Of a stretch of DNA of 64,000 nucleotides, positions 35,856 through 47,219 are shown in pieces. The DNA is taken from positions 744,001 to 808,000 of the forward strand of contig NC_079235.1 of NCBI RefSeq assembly GCF_028502605.1. The letters are read 5' to 3'. Under the pieces are notes generated by a model that saw only the letters and a list, made by a program, of their open reading frames with translations, made no database searches and was not told where the DNA came from. The position numbers and the translations under genes were made by a program. Origin of the DNA: Trichoderma breve. Lineage: Eukaryota > Ascomycota > Sordariomycetes > Hypocreales > Hypocreaceae. Numbering within the stretch: the stretch's first letter is position 1; every line of letters begins with the position of its first letter.

Positions 35856-38800
35856 GCGGTGGGCTGCATACGTTACAGTACGGCCATTGCCGTTTCTGAG
35901 CGCTTTGACGATCAGAGACCAATTGAGGCCCGCACGTGCATTCGACATTCATTTCTGGGACGAGAGTCGAAGAAAGCACGCGCATTGGCTGGTGCCTACT
36001 TGTATGAGAGTGTGTGTGAGCGAGCCTGCAGCAATGCAATAACAAGTAATATTGAGCGAATGTATGCATATGCTTGGCTACTGTACTATGCGCCAATCTC
36101 ATTAAACAAGCACAAGTAATAAACCGCAGCAAGGCGTTCGTTACACTGCTGTATCAATTGGGGGCGGTTATTGGGCCAAGCATCCAGTTACATAAGCCGT
36201 GGAAGCTATCTAAATGAGCTGTTTTTGCTGTGCATGTCTTTTGATTATCCGCTGGTCTGGAAGGTGCCGGATGATCTGATTTGCATGAATTATCTGCTTT
36301 TAGCGGCTCGCTTCCTTGGAAATGACTATCTGATAGCAGTAATTGATCTACGCTCCTGTGAGAGCGTGTACTGGGTACCTACAACAGCTCTATGCCGGAC
36401 ACCCATCATCATGTAGAGAATACCTACACTAGGCTTGAGAGTACCACAAGTACAGTAGCAACACAAGCAGGATTCCATTGCAGCATCTGAATCATTGTCG
36501 ATGGCGCGCGTCGAGCCTCGTTTGCTCTCATGGAATCTTTAGCGCCAGGAACTATTGAGCCGTCGACGCTAAGCCCGGTGACAGCTAAATGGCTTGCAGG
36601 AAAAGAGGCGATTTCATGCCAACGGCGAGCCTGAAGCAGCCGCGGTGGGAGTGTACGGAACACCTGAACAGAAAACGATAGAACAAAAAAAAAAACTGAA
36701 GAAACGGGATAGAGAAAAGTGGTACGTGCAGAAGAGGATATCGTGGGCCATGACTGGAGTAAGGCCGCGAAAAACAAGTACCTCGCCACGCAATCTACAG
36801 TGCCAGAGTACTTGCTTGCTGGCCCCCTGGTCGTTAATATTAAAGGTACGACGCCAATCCTGCCCCGAGACGAGCTAAGGCTCCTAGCGCCCTTGCCATT
36901 GGTCCAGGAACCCTTCCGGGCGCCAGGGGTTCGCGCGGGTGCTCGTTCAGGGTGCGAAGGTATCTGGCAAGTCACTTGTCGCACATCACCGAGAAGGCCA
37001 AGAGAGCTGGGATCCCTGTTCGTGGGAATCAAGGCAACAAAACAAAAACTTGGACGGGCAGGGCAGCTCCAGGAACGCTTTTCTCTCCACCGCCAGACGG
37101 TGCCGGATTCCACGGCGCGAGCGAGGCATTTTCGACATGCTTCTGTAATCGATACTGTACGGTTCTATTCTGTTCGGTAGGTACCGTACATGCACAAGCT
37201 TTCCGTGGAATCAGGCGACAACCCGTGCTGTGCGGGATGCATTAGCTGAGATGCCGTGAGCTCTTACTGCTTACAGGTGCTTTAATTTGCTTGTGGCGGC
37301 ATACGAATTCATCGAACCAGTGTGTAATACGAAGCTCACGCGGTTCGGCCATTGGGCGCAGGACGAAATTGCACCCAAGGAATCCTCATGCGCGTTGTTG
37401 GCTGTCGGTGTAAGTACAAGTGCATACAGGTATACTGAATGTGGTGTGTAAACAACCAACCTGAACGTGAATGCAAGCCACCGGTGCTGAATCGCAAACC
37501 TCTGGCGTTGTTGCACGGCATGCCTCCGCCACCTTCGGCAATGAGCTCGACCAGCTTTCCTTCACGGCAATCTGAGGCATGGCGATTGATCGACAGGTGC
37601 AGAAGGACGAAGAAGAGAGTCCAGGGCGAGGTTGGCAGAAACGGTGCGGCGGTACTTGCGAGGTACCCGAAGCCGTTTCGCCGCCGCACCAAGCATCTAA
37701 AAAAAAATCACCCGTAGCGTGGGCCGGTGGGGCGCTGGCCCAATGGATCAGAAGGTCACTGGTTTTACCCCTGGCCCGCCCGAAGTGAACGTGGCCGGGA
37801 CATGTTGGGGCGGTACCTGACGCGTGTTTAAGGCCGGTGGAGGGCGGCTATGGGCGCACCGCAGAGCTTGGCCGCAACGTCGTAACGCCGGACAGGTACT
37901 GCGCTATTGTTCGGGATTCTGGCCGTCCACGCCGGTGCGACGACGAGCTGGTACCAGGCCCGTTTTGGCGGGTGCAATTTCCAACCGTGGCAGTGCTTTC
38001 TCTTGGAGGCTCGCACGCATGAATCAAAAAAAGTTTCTTTGACGCTCGCTTGGGACAAGGGAATCCTTGAGAAGCCTGGAGTCTCGGCTACGCTTGCAGA
38101 GAGAGGCCAACTAACTGTACAGGTATCAACCTGGTAAGTAACATTTTGGATCCTGGATTCTGGTACCATCGCGAATGCACATTATGTACCTGCAGAGCGA
38201 CAGAGACCTTCGGCTGCCGCTGACGGTACCTGCTTTGCCGCCGGTTCACGCATGTTGACGCCCTGTACTGCCGCCCCTGTGGACGCCCATCGTGGAGGTA
38301 CTGGGCCAAGCATCGCGACGTTGGCTCGCGCTTTTGTGCCCTCCATTCCATCCATTCCACACAAAGCCGCCCAGGGCCAACCCCAGCCCGTTGTGTGACA
38401 TCGGGGGGGCCTGTGCGAAGCAGTCCAGCACTGTACTCATTCTTGCTGGAGGTGACGAATACCCTACCTGTACTGTACGAGAACTGCTGCAGGTACTCGT
38501 ACTCCGTACTTACAGAGACCAAGCCAAGCAGCTTCTTCTCCGGCCTGTAGCCTTGAAACTCTGTGGGGAGCAGTTTGCAGGTACCTGCACATCCCCTGTC
38601 AGCCCAGCACCCCCCCGTACCTGTTACATGCCTCCTCGTGCGCTGCCCCGTACCTCCACACCGCAGCCGCTGCCAAACAGTACCTGCCTGCTACGGCCCA
38701 GGTGGTATCCGCGACGGTCGGTCCTACTGCCACGGGCGCTAGAGAGCAGCACACAATCTCTGTCCTGTCGTCTCTCCTCTTTCTCGTTTCCCTTCCCCTG

Positions 38801-39259
38801 CCAGATGCCACACCCCCCTTGGGGCCCTGTTCTGTTTGTGTCTCCCATCCACTGTCTCTCGTTTCTCTCTGGCTCTGGGTCATCTTCACAGGCTGGGCTG
38901 CGTCTTATTTCCTTCTTCCCTCTCCCTCTCCCGCCCTTCCCATCCTCCCCCCTCCCAATCCATCGCCATCCCGCTCATTCGACAACCTCTCGGCGACGGT
39001 TCCCCCTTCGGCTCTCGACACTGCGCCGCCCGCGCGTCAACGCCCTCTGTCGAGATTCGGTTTTTCATGACTGAATGACCTTGGGGCTTCGGGAGCTTCT
39101 CGCGACTCTACACCTTCGTTCGACTACTACTTCTGCGGGACCAATACGCCGCTACGCTTCCCCGGTGACGGACGCTATATGACGATTGATTCAACACCCA
39201 GACGCTCCTTTATTGCTTTTTTTTCGTCGCACATACGCACCGGTATACGAAGATAAAAT

Positions 39260-39561
39260 GTGAGTATTCATCAGATGTGCCAGACGGTTGGATCAAAGGG
39301 CTTTGTTGGGCGAGGACAATAAGAGCGAGGAAATGAGGGGCGATCAATGGACATATGGTTGCGCACGCATACGAGGGTGTCGTCCGGCCGGCAATTGGTA
39401 TTCTTCATTGCCATTTATGGAATTGTTTGATTGAAAGGAAGGGAAAAAAAATTGAAAAAGAAGATGAAATCGCCAATGGCCCGGGGATGGCGCAAACCTT
39501 GAATGGGAAATCTACTGGTGTACGAGAGTATTCGAGAATCTCTGCTAACATGGCCTTCTAG
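39260..39561 (+). other. Candidate 5' UTR intron of the MSB2-like gene
   Basis: Donor GTGAGT at 39,260, branch-point word TGCTAAC at ~39,543-39,549 and acceptor TTCTAG ending at 39,561. All three signals match the consensus seen in the coding introns of this window. 302 bases. Confidence 0.55.
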
Positions 39562-39616
39562 ACCAACACGCTCATTGACACTTGTCAAGTACATTCGTTG
39601 AAAACTGTTTCTGACA

Positions 39617-39686
39617 GTGAGGCATCCTATCCAGCTTGACAGCTTTTGTTTCTCTGTCAATTACGCATTGCTAACTGGAGGAGCAG
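39617..39686 (+). other. Second candidate 5' UTR intron of the MSB2-like gene
   Basis: Donor GTGAGG, branch-like TTGCTAACTGG and acceptor GAGCAG define a 70-base intron ending 94 bases before the ATG. Weaker than the first because the donor is less typical. Confidence 0.4.
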
Positions 39687-39780
39687 TATATTCACCTCAA
39701 AATACAAAACTCCACACTCCTTCATCACAGGGATATACATTCATTACTTAAAAAACACTACCGGGAAACGATTCGCAACC

Positions 39781-42555
39781 ATGCAGACCAAATCGCTGTT
39801 CCTGCTGGCCACCCTGGCCATGTCGGTGGCCGCAAAGGCTGATCGCCCTCGCATCTACTACCCCCACAAGATCAAGCGCGACTTGGGAGGTTCCAACTCA
39901 ACCATCCCCTCTAGCTCAACGACGACGTCGTCGGACTTTGATGGCATTCCTGGCCTCTTTGGGCATCATCATCATCGCACCACCACGAGCTCTTCCACCA
40001 CGAGCTCTTCTACCGACGTCACTTCTACCGGCAGCTCTTCTACCGACGTCTCTTCCACCAGCAGCTCTTCTAGCGATGTCTCTTCCACCAGCAGCTCGTC
40101 GAGCAGTGTATCGTCGAGCTCGAGCAGCTCTTCCGAGACCTCCTCTTCGATCCAGGGCAGTGTGACGACCATTGTTACGAGGAAAACAGTCATCGTTACG
40201 CCTACTCCCGAAGGCACCGGCAGCAGCAGCTCGCCCACCCCTTTCAAGCCTACTAGAAGTAGCACCCAGTCCGAAACGGCACCATCAGGAACCTCCAGCC
40301 AAGCTTCCTCTTCTCAGGGTTCTTCCACCTCTGCTCCTGCCGGAACTAGCTCTTCTGATGCGCCATCGTCCTCCTCGAGCAGCGATGGGCTGGGCCTTAG
40401 CATTGGCCTCAGCCTCCCCCTTGGAGGCAAAACGTCCTCTACGACTTCTTCTGCTGCTACCTCTGCCGAGACGACACCTCCTCAGACGACCTCTTCTGAC
40501 AGCAGTGCTCAGTCCTCTTCCCGTGCCACGTCTAGCAAGGCCAGTGAGACTGGAATCGTGATTGATCCCACTGGCGTCCGCTTCCCTTCGACCACCGCTC
40601 CGGCTGAAACTGGGTCTTCCAGCGCTGCCTCTTCCACCAGCAGCGGTGTTCCCGATAGCAGCTCTTCAGGCAACTCCACCATCGAAAATGTCAGTTCCAC
40701 CTCTGCGAAGCCGTCTTCCACTGGTGGTGGTCTTTTGGATCCCATCAAGTCCATCCTGGATCCAACAAAGACCTCTGCCACCTCCGCTGCCGAGACGACG
40801 GGACCTGCTTCCGAAACTTCTTCTGGCCTGCCAGTCCAGTCATCTCCCGCTGGCACCGGATCTACTACGTCTGCTCAGAAGACCACCTCTTCGGATGGAG
40901 GCATTCTTCCTAGCTTGTCCCTGCCCTTGACGCTGCCACCGGTGATTCCTACTGGAACCTCATCGTCTCCCGCCTCTAGCTCTGCTCCGGCGACATCCCA
41001 GGATGGAGCCAACACGACTTCCTCCGCAGGGCCCTCGACTACTCCTAGTCTCAGCATCCCGCTCTCGATCTCGATCCCCACCATCCCGGTCTCAGTTACT
41101 AACTCGGCCACCTCCGCTACGAGCTCTGACGGTTCTGTCGCCAACTCCACCAGCACTGAGCCTCCCGTTACTGGTTCTGCGACTGTTACTGGCCCTCCGG
41201 GAGGCACCTCAAGCGCCCCCACCAGCTCAGTGACAGGTTCCCCCGTCGGCAACAGCACCAGCGCCGAGCCAACTGGCCCGATTACTTCTTCGCCTACCGC
41301 CTCAGTTACTGGCTCAGCTACTGGCTCAGTCACCGGCCCAGCCACTGCCTCGGGTACCGCCTCTTCCTCTGCGGTCGAGACCGGTGTCTCGGGCAACAAC
41401 ACGGAGACCTCTGCTCCCGCGACCCAATCGTCGACCCCGGCAACATCAGGTGCTGGTGCTACTGCGACCGGCGGTTCGTCATCCACACTGGTGACTGTCT
41501 CGAAATCTTCCACCCCGGTTGTCACTATCCCTGTTGTCCCGACGTCAACCGCTGAACCCGTCACGAGCATTCGACCTACTGCCACCTTGACGAACACCGC
41601 CGACTGGCTGCCAACAACCATTGTCATTGAGCCTACCACAATGGTCTTCACCCCGGTTACTTCCTCCGAGACTGCCTCTGCCTCAACAGCACTGCCAACC
41701 AATGTTCCCAAGATCATCTACCCCGATGATCCCAACACCCCCGCTGCTGAAGGCACTGTCCCGATCCAGGTTGGATTCCTGTATCCTCTTAACTACTTGT
41801 TCGTTGCCGGCAACACCGTCGCCGCCGCTCAGATCTTCAAGTACCTTCCCCAAGCTCTCGCCAACGCTGCCGGCATCGATGTGGAGAAGGTTCAGGTTGC
41901 CAAGCTTGTTCCTTACGACACCCGAACTCAGTGGGGTTACATTACCACTCTTGCCAAGATCAACTACCCCCAGAACCTGATTGACAAGCTTCAGCTGGAC
42001 ATGTCGGTTGCCAACTCTCTCATCTACAACAACCCCGACCCCATTGTCCGCAACCTGACCGCCCTGATCAACCCCAAGATTAACATCTTTGGCCAAGTTA
42101 CCGGCGGTGGTTCTACCGATGGCAGTGATGGCAGCGGCAGCGGCAGCGGTGGCAACGGTCCTGCCCCTGGCTCCAGCAACAACGACGCCTTTGGCACCAG
42201 CAGCACCGATAGCCAGACCTCTAAGCAAAAGGCCACCACCGCCGGTATTGCCGTCGGTGCCGTCGGCCTGGGTGCTCTGTATGGTGGTGCCATGTTCATC
42301 ATTGCTCGTCGTTACAAGCGCAAGAAGCAGGCTCACCGCCGCAGCAGCTCCCTTGATGGCAGCCAGCGTTCCTCTGGCATGCAGTATGCTGGCAACGGAA
42401 GCCCTGCCCTCATGGGCGGTGCTCTGATGAGCCGCGACATGTCCAGCTATGGTGGAACCGGAATTCGCAACAGCCACAACAGCGGAACGAGCTCTGCTCG
42501 CACTGCCAACATCTCCGCTCCTGTTGCGGCTGAGAATTCCCTTGGCTGGAACTGA
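39781..42555 (+). CDS. msb2: MSB2-like mucin-type membrane sensor of the filamentous-growth MAPK pathway
   Basis: A single exon of 924 residues. The start at 39,781 gives a clean signal peptide (MQTKSLFLLATLAMSVAAKA); in-frame codons further upstream give no such peptide. A very long Ser/Thr/Pro-rich ectodomain (about residues 35-640) would be heavily O-glycosylated. A conserved folded domain follows (KIIYPDDPN, VPIQVGFLYPLNYLFVAGN, KYLPQALANAAGIDVEKVQV), the juxtamembrane domain seen in fungal Msb2 proteins. A Gly/Ser linker comes next, then one membrane helix (~822-842) and a basic ~80-residue cytoplasmic tail beginning RRYKRKKQAHRR. In plant-pathogenic and other filamentous fungi, Msb2 acts with Sho1 and Cdc42 upstream of the Fus3/Kss1-type MAPK in surface sensing. 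Long open frames on the opposite strand are by-products of the Ser codon bias. Confidence 0.93.
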   Translation: MQTKSLFLLATLAMSVAAKADRPRIYYPHKIKRDLGGSNSTIPSSSTTTSSDFDGIPGLFGHHHHRTTTSSSTTSSSTDVTSTGSSSTDVSSTSSSSSDVSSTSSSSSSVSSSSSSSSETSSSIQGSVTTIVTRKTVIVTPTPEGTGSSSSPTPFKPTRSSTQSETAPSGTSSQASSSQGSSTSAPAGTSSSDAPSSSSSSDGLGLSIGLSLPLGGKTSSTTSSAATSAETTPPQTTSSDSSAQSSSRATSSKASETGIVIDPTGVRFPSTTAPAETGSSSAASSTSSGVPDSSSSGNSTIENVSSTSAKPSSTGGGLLDPIKSILDPTKTSATSAAETTGPASETSSGLPVQSSPAGTGSTTSAQKTTSSDGGILPSLSLPLTLPPVIPTGTSSSPASSSAPATSQDGANTTSSAGPSTTPSLSIPLSISIPTIPVSVTNSATSATSSDGSVANSTSTEPPVTGSATVTGPPGGTSSAPTSSVTGSPVGNSTSAEPTGPITSSPTASVTGSATGSVTGPATASGTASSSAVETGVSGNNTETSAPATQSSTPATSGAGATATGGSSSTLVTVSKSSTPVVTIPVVPTSTAEPVTSIRPTATLTNTADWLPTTIVIEPTTMVFTPVTSSETASASTALPTNVPKIIYPDDPNTPAAEGTVPIQVGFLYPLNYLFVAGNTVAAAQIFKYLPQALANAAGIDVEKVQVAKLVPYDTRTQWGYITTLAKINYPQNLIDKLQLDMSVANSLIYNNPDPIVRNLTALINPKINIFGQVTGGGSTDGSDGSGSGSGGNGPAPGSSNNDAFGTSSTDSQTSKQKATTAGIAVGAVGLGALYGGAMFIIARRYKRKKQAHRRSSSLDGSQRSSGMQYAGNGSPALMGGALMSRDMSSYGGTGIRNSHNSGTSSARTANISAPVAAENSLGWN
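39979..40140 (+). repeat. In-frame Ser/Thr repeats of the mucin domain
   Basis: Imperfect tandem units encoding variants of TDVSSTSSSSSDVSS, about 30 bases each. They are typical of length-variable mucin regions. Confidence 0.75.
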
Positions 42556-43860
42556 TGATCTACACGCTTTTATATCGGCCTTTTTTTTTCGCCTCCATTT
42601 TTATTTATTTTTTCCTTTTGGATATCCGTGCATCATATTTTTTTTCCTTACTTAAATTTCGATACCCTTGGGGGAGCTTTTGCTCATGAGGATGTAGGAC
42701 GATGTCTACGAATTTCTTGATGTCTTACCAAGTTGACTGGGAACTCTTTGAAAAACCCACTCCCCGGTTGCTTGGGCCTCCTCCTTGTGGTAGTTTCGTC
42801 CAGCGCGCAGTGGGAGTTTTATCCTTGGCCGCTGACCACTCCTCCATTATTTTTTACACTTACGCCGACCACCTGTTACAGGATGGCGCCGACCGTTGCT
42901 TTCTTCTTCTTTGGCTCCATCCTGGTGGATCTTGGCATTTGTTTTTAATATTCTTAGCCTTGTCCGGAGTTGGAATGAGAATAGATGGTCTTGTGACGAT
43001 GCCTTCTAGGGCCAGCGTTGTCGTGCAACCTCTTGGAGTGAATTTTTTTTTTTACTTTGAAGAAGAAAAAAAGAGAAAGAAAGAAAGAGGTGGGACGTTG
43101 AGGCGGCGTCCTCGAAATCAAACATGTCAGATAGGACTGAGTGAGAGCGAGCGTGAGAGAGAGTTGGGAGAGTCAAGATAGCGGTTTTTTTAAAACAAAA
43201 ATGTTTGAAAATTCAATGGACTTTGTGTGTTGAGTTGTGAATGGGAGGGGTGTGTTATGTTTTCACATAGACGACAATAAATCAATTAATTCACAGATGA
43301 TGCCGGGAAATGGATTTGTGTGTCTTTTTTTGGTGTTGCAAGATGAGATGAAGAATGAGAGGGGGTGGTGAGCGATGTGAAGGCCGGACTTTGGCGGCAC
43401 GGTGTGAGATGAGAAGCTGAACTGAGATGAGAAGCTGAACTGAGATGAGAAGCTGAACTTTTGGCTTTAGGCCCCTGTTTCGAAGTCCACACCGCTTAAT
43501 AACTCTGAGGTGGCTTACTTATTCCGCAGGGGAGAGAGTTTCGCTCCGACTGTATGAGTGTTCTAGGGGTTACGCTGACTAGGAAAAAGGTCGATGAGTC
43601 GGAAATAAAAAAGATACGCTAGATTACTACTTGGGTATTTCTATGAGCGCGATTGGCTTATTCGCTAGAAGTTGGGGGATTCAACCAACCTCGAAGTTGC
43701 TGACCTTTAATTCATTCAACTTTATCACTTCATCATGACAATTTGACTCTGTTTTGTTTGTGATTTGAATTCTATGAGTTATATGTGTATAAGTGAAGTT
43801 GATTTACATAGGTTCTGAGCTTTCTTTTCCCCTTTGACAGCGGTGACCTGGTATTGAACA
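42556..43860. other. Intergenic region after the MSB2-like gene
   Basis: The first ~600 bases contain T runs consistent with the 3' UTR. The rest leads to the Zn2Cys6 regulator. A tandem repeat is listed separately. No gene seen. Confidence 0.5.
43406..43459. repeat. Three perfect copies of an 18-bp tandem repeat
   Basis: Unit GAGATGAGAAGCTGAACT at 43,406, 43,424 and 43,442, with no mismatch between copies, so it is recent or recently homogenised. It is non-coding. Confidence 0.95.
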
Positions 43861-45556
43861 ATGGGTTCGCGACCGACTAGCACAGCTTGCGTCAACTGCA
43901 GGTCTCGGCGAATCAAAGTACGTCTGCTCCTTTTATACATTTCCTCTTTGCCCATTAATGCAGTCTATACGTGAAGAAGAGCGAAGACTAAGAAGGACAG
44001 TGCAATGAATCCAAGCCGCGGTGCGCGCAGTGCGCGAGGGCCGGACTGGTCTGCTGGGGATATAGAAGCCAGACGGAGCTCCGCATCGTCAACATGGCGG
44101 GGACGCAAGTTGGCAAGAAGAAGAAGCAGAAGAAGCGATCCAACCCAAATGACTCTGATTCCACAGCCGACAAGGCTTCTTCATCATCAAGTCGTCGACA
44201 ACAGCACGGTGAGCTGCTATCGCTTCCGCGGTTCAACTTTTCCATCCCCACGGAGTCAGTGGCGCAGGTCTTCTTCTTCCGCCATTTTTCCATGACGGGC
44301 GCGAACAAGTTCTACGCGATACAGAGCGCGACGGGGTTGCCGACGGCGAAGATGCTGGGGATCTGGGCCGTGGGGCTGGCGGGCGTGGCGAATTCTGAGA
44401 AGGATCATGGCGTGATGGCGTTGGCGAGGACAAAGTACGGACTGACGCTGCATTCGATCAATGATGCTATTCAGAAGCGGGGGGAGGCGACGACGGAGTG
44501 TACGGTCGGGGCGGTGGTGATGATGGCCATGTTTGAGGTGAGTATTTTCTTTCTCTGTTTTTGTGTGTGGGGTGAGAGGAATGGGAGATTGATGAGTTTT
44601 GATTAGATTATTGCATGCCGGGATAGTTCGTCGCTTGAGGCTTGGGTTTGCCATACGCAGGCGGCGGCGACGTTGATACGGCATTGGAGTGAGGATGAGT
44701 GGAAGAAGGCGATTGATGTGCGGCCCTTTCTGCACTTGTTCTACTTGCTGGTAATTGATGCCCTACGAAATGATATATGACGATTTATTCTAACTTGGGC
44801 TTTGCTGCATAGGCGATGAGTTGTCTTATCAGACGTGTACCTGTTCCTACTCACATCCGGGAGCTTTGTCGCTCTTCTCCCGCGTTAATATCAGACGGGG
44901 ATCTCTTGCCCGCTAGGCAACTATTCGGCAGAATATGTAGGTTTACGGATATGCATTCATTAGAGAATACCGACCAAGTGACGAAAATCACCGAGAGGGT
45001 GTCCAGAGCTGTGAGCTTGGAAGAGGAGCTGCTATCGTGGGAGTCAAATCTCCCACCCGCATGTAGATATACCGATCCTGACAAGGGCCACGGAAATTCC
45101 CACCACGTTTACGCATGCGCCTGGCAAGTGTTCATCTGGAACCAATACCGCATATGCCGAATCCTTGTCCATACCATGCTGTTACGATATCTCGATTCAC
45201 TCTCTTTGCCCGTCACGCAGGCACACCCCGCGCTGATGGCGGCTCATGCCTCGCAACAGGAAGCTTCGCGCAAGATTCTGGCGACAATGATGCTCGATAT
45301 TCGCGGCAGCGTGTCGTATATTCTCGGGATGTACGAGACGACGAAGACGAGCAATTCTTTGTCGCCTGAGCATTCGGGGGTGTTTGGGCTACTGGGCTCG
45401 ATACAGGTCTTGATAGGTGTTGTAGATATCGGTCGTGAGGATGCCGATTGGTTGAGTGAGATGCTTGAGCTCATGGGGAGTCGGTGGGGGATTGGGCAGG
45501 CTTTGGTGCTGGGGAAATATCTCAGGGCAAAGAATCGGGTGGGTGTAGAAGATTGA
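43861..45556 (+). CDS. Zn2Cys6 transcription factor with fungal-specific regulatory domain
   Basis: Four exons, 43861-43917, 44001-44537, 44607-44750 and 44813-45556, give 493 residues. The DNA-binding cluster has C10, C13, C20, C27, C30 and C37 with C-x2-C-x6-C-x6-C-x2-C-x6-C spacing; intron 1 falls exactly before C20. A Lys-rich linker (GKKKKQKKR) follows. The region from ~80 onward (FFFRHF, HGVMALARTKYGLTLHSIN, LEAWVCHTQAAATLIRHW) fits the fungal transcription-factor domain that follows C6 clusters. It is convergent with the EthD gene (171 bases between stops), so it is a candidate local regulator of the EthD/reductase pair. Target unknown. Confidence 0.9.
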
Positions 45557-45727
45557 ATGAGTTACTGGTTGATATACTTGTATTATAACGGGTGTCTTCC
45601 CCCTGGTTGTCGCTTGTTCATCAGATCAACGACTACTATGATAGACAAACAACTAAAGACAGTTGAAGCAAACATCTAGGCTTATAGTCGATTTATCAAA
45701 GACATATATACGTTTACATGATGCTCT

Positions 45728-46248
45728 CTACTGGGCATATGCAGACTTGCCATCAACAATGTTGACCACCTTTCCGTTCTGGATATACACCTCGACCCAC
45801 CCAATCGTGACCTGCATCTTGCTACTATCAAACATGTACTGCTCGTCAGGGTGCATCTTAACAGGATACTCCGGGTCCGAAGTAGCCTTCCACAGATCCT
45901 CGGGGTTGTTAACAAAAAACTCGACGTAGCCGTCAAACGGCGCGACAGTAGCTCCCACTGTCTCGGCGAGGGCAGTGGCTAGGTTGCGTGTTTCGGGAGG
46001 TGTGTGGTACTACATGACGGTTGATTCGTTTTCACTTTAGCATGAATTCCTAGGAATAATATGATTAATTTTGAGAGAGGCAGATTTGTTTTTACCTGTG
46101 TGTATCCCACGATTCCGTTGCGAGCGAGCCAGCTGGAGGCGATTGGTGCGTGGTGCTCGCTCCAGTGCTTTTGGAATTCTTCATCGGTGATCTTGGGGTT
46201 CTTGTACTGCATGAGCGTCAAGCGGAGGAGTCTTTGCTTGGTAGCCAT
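45728..46248 (-). CDS. EthD-domain protein (possible decarboxylase/isomerase of aromatic metabolism)
   Basis: Two exons, 46096-46248 and 45728-46009 (86-base GT-AG intron), give 144 residues. The EthD fold (dimeric alpha-beta barrel) is indicated by LRLTLMQYKNPKITDEEFQKHWSEHHAP at residues ~8-35 (two adjacent segments), including the conserved HWSEHHAP, and by FDGYVEFFVNNPEDLWKA. Small EthD proteins act in fungal aromatic polyketide pathways, for example decarboxylation or ring modification. No PKS is present here, so the substrate is open. The gene is divergent from the aldo-keto reductase, with a shared 1.1 kb promoter, which suggests co-expression. No signal peptide, so probably cytosolic. 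Confidence 0.9.
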
Positions 46249-47052
46249 TGTTTCTGGTGGATAAACTGGTAAGATGGAGGTAATGAAGTTCTTTTGAGTT
46301 TTAGGTGTTGAGTTTTTGAGTTGATGGACGACTACGTTGGACATGGCGGCATGGCTTTATACTTGATGTCACACGCAAGCGGACAGGAGAATCGGGCAAA
46401 CATTTCTAATAGATCCCGAGCGTATTTGCGAATTCAACATGCGAGTTGGAGCTGGCTTTCGTACATCGTTGCGCTACTCTGCGAGTTTTCTTCCATTTTC
46501 AGCCATCTCTTCTGTAAACTATGGAGTGCCGAGGTTCTTTCAACGGCGGATTTTGTGTATAACACAAGCGGCGCTAATAAACGATTGTGTTGCCGTTTCT
46601 GGAATTGGGATTTGTGAGCGTTGAAAGGCTTACTTAACCCCACCTCTGTATGTAATATGCTTGGCAAGTTGTATACATGTATGACTGGAGTCCATTACAT
46701 AGCATCTATGAATGAATAATACTCATGGATGCTTTATTATTGAGAGTGTAGTGGCAAAATTGGGGGGAAAATGATTTTGGATTAGTAAGAAAAATCGCAT
46801 GTTCAAATATGCAGGGTTATCTAATTCAGCGCCAACAGCGATACGTCTGGAACATTGATAGAGGATAGATTATCCTAATGAGAGACACCGCGTGTATAGC
46901 CTACCTAGATAAGTGTGGCAATATATATATCTCGAAATCTGTCAAGTCGTAGAACACAATCACGGAATTTTGGAGTTAGTATCTTTAAGTCCGCCTATGG
47001 GCCAATTCCAGATGTAGTATCTGAAATTGGATTCTATCGCACCTGATTGGTT

Positions 47053-47059
47053 CGGTCGG
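47053..47059. promoter_or_regulatory. Candidate Zn2Cys6 binding site, CGG-T-CGG
   Basis: Two CGG triplets in direct repeat separated by one base, about 280 bases upstream of the reductase ATG. The word is short and could occur by chance. Confidence 0.25.
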
Positions 47060-47211
47060 ATCTTTCAATTGTAGATTGGTGCACTCTATCTCCGTTTCAT
47101 CGACAACGCGAGTACGACGTAAATAATCAACAACGTTGATGTCATAGAAATGTTTATCAAACCAGGGAGAGTAATTTGGCTGAAGTAGAGATGTATCGCA
47201 AGGAATGCTTT

Positions 47212-47219
47212 TATAAATA
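47212..47219 (+). promoter_or_regulatory. TATA box of the aldo-keto reductase gene
   Basis: TATAAATA, 117 bases before the ATG at 47,336 and followed by a C/T-rich tract (CCCTTCTTCCCCCTTCTC), the usual order in a fungal core promoter. Confidence 0.5.

Larger units (their letters stand above)
33046..38090. other. Long non-coding region between ERV2 and MSB2-like genes, left part
   Basis: About 5 kb with no credible gene. 33,250-34,700 is A/T-rich and contains one copy of a diverged dispersed sequence (33,891-34,065, see repeat entry). A 12-base palindrome CTCCGTACGGAG lies at 35,844-35,855. A 229-codon frame on - at 36,424-37,113 opens only from a non-ATG codon and lacks family features. 37,700-37,790 has an A-box-like word but no tRNA. 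Confidence 0.5.
38091..39780 (+). promoter_or_regulatory. Upstream and leader region of the MSB2-like gene
   Basis: 38,110-38,700 is crowded with GTACCTG-like words and includes TACTCCGTA at 38,500. 38,700-39,240 is C/T-rich, as expected near the transcription start. Two candidate 5' UTR introns follow and are listed separately. No separate gene is supported; the open frame at 38,292-39,074 reflects low-complexity composition. Confidence 0.5.

Noticed and set aside
36424..37113. 229-codon open frame on the - strand
   Set aside because: It opens from a non-ATG codon, composition is uneven, and no family motif or splice continuation was found.
37730..37800. tRNA-like sequence with an A-box-like TGGCCCAATGG
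   Set aside because: No B box (GGTTCRANTCC) follows and no acceptor or T-stem can be paired.
38292..39074. 260-codon open frame on the + strand
   Set aside because: Pro/Ser/Leu-rich translation of a C/T-rich leader; no domain, and it lies in the MSB2-like promoter.
40875..42477. Two long antisense frames (280 and 264 codons) in the MSB2-like gene
   Set aside because: Expected by-products of Ser/Thr codon bias in the mucin region on the opposite strand.
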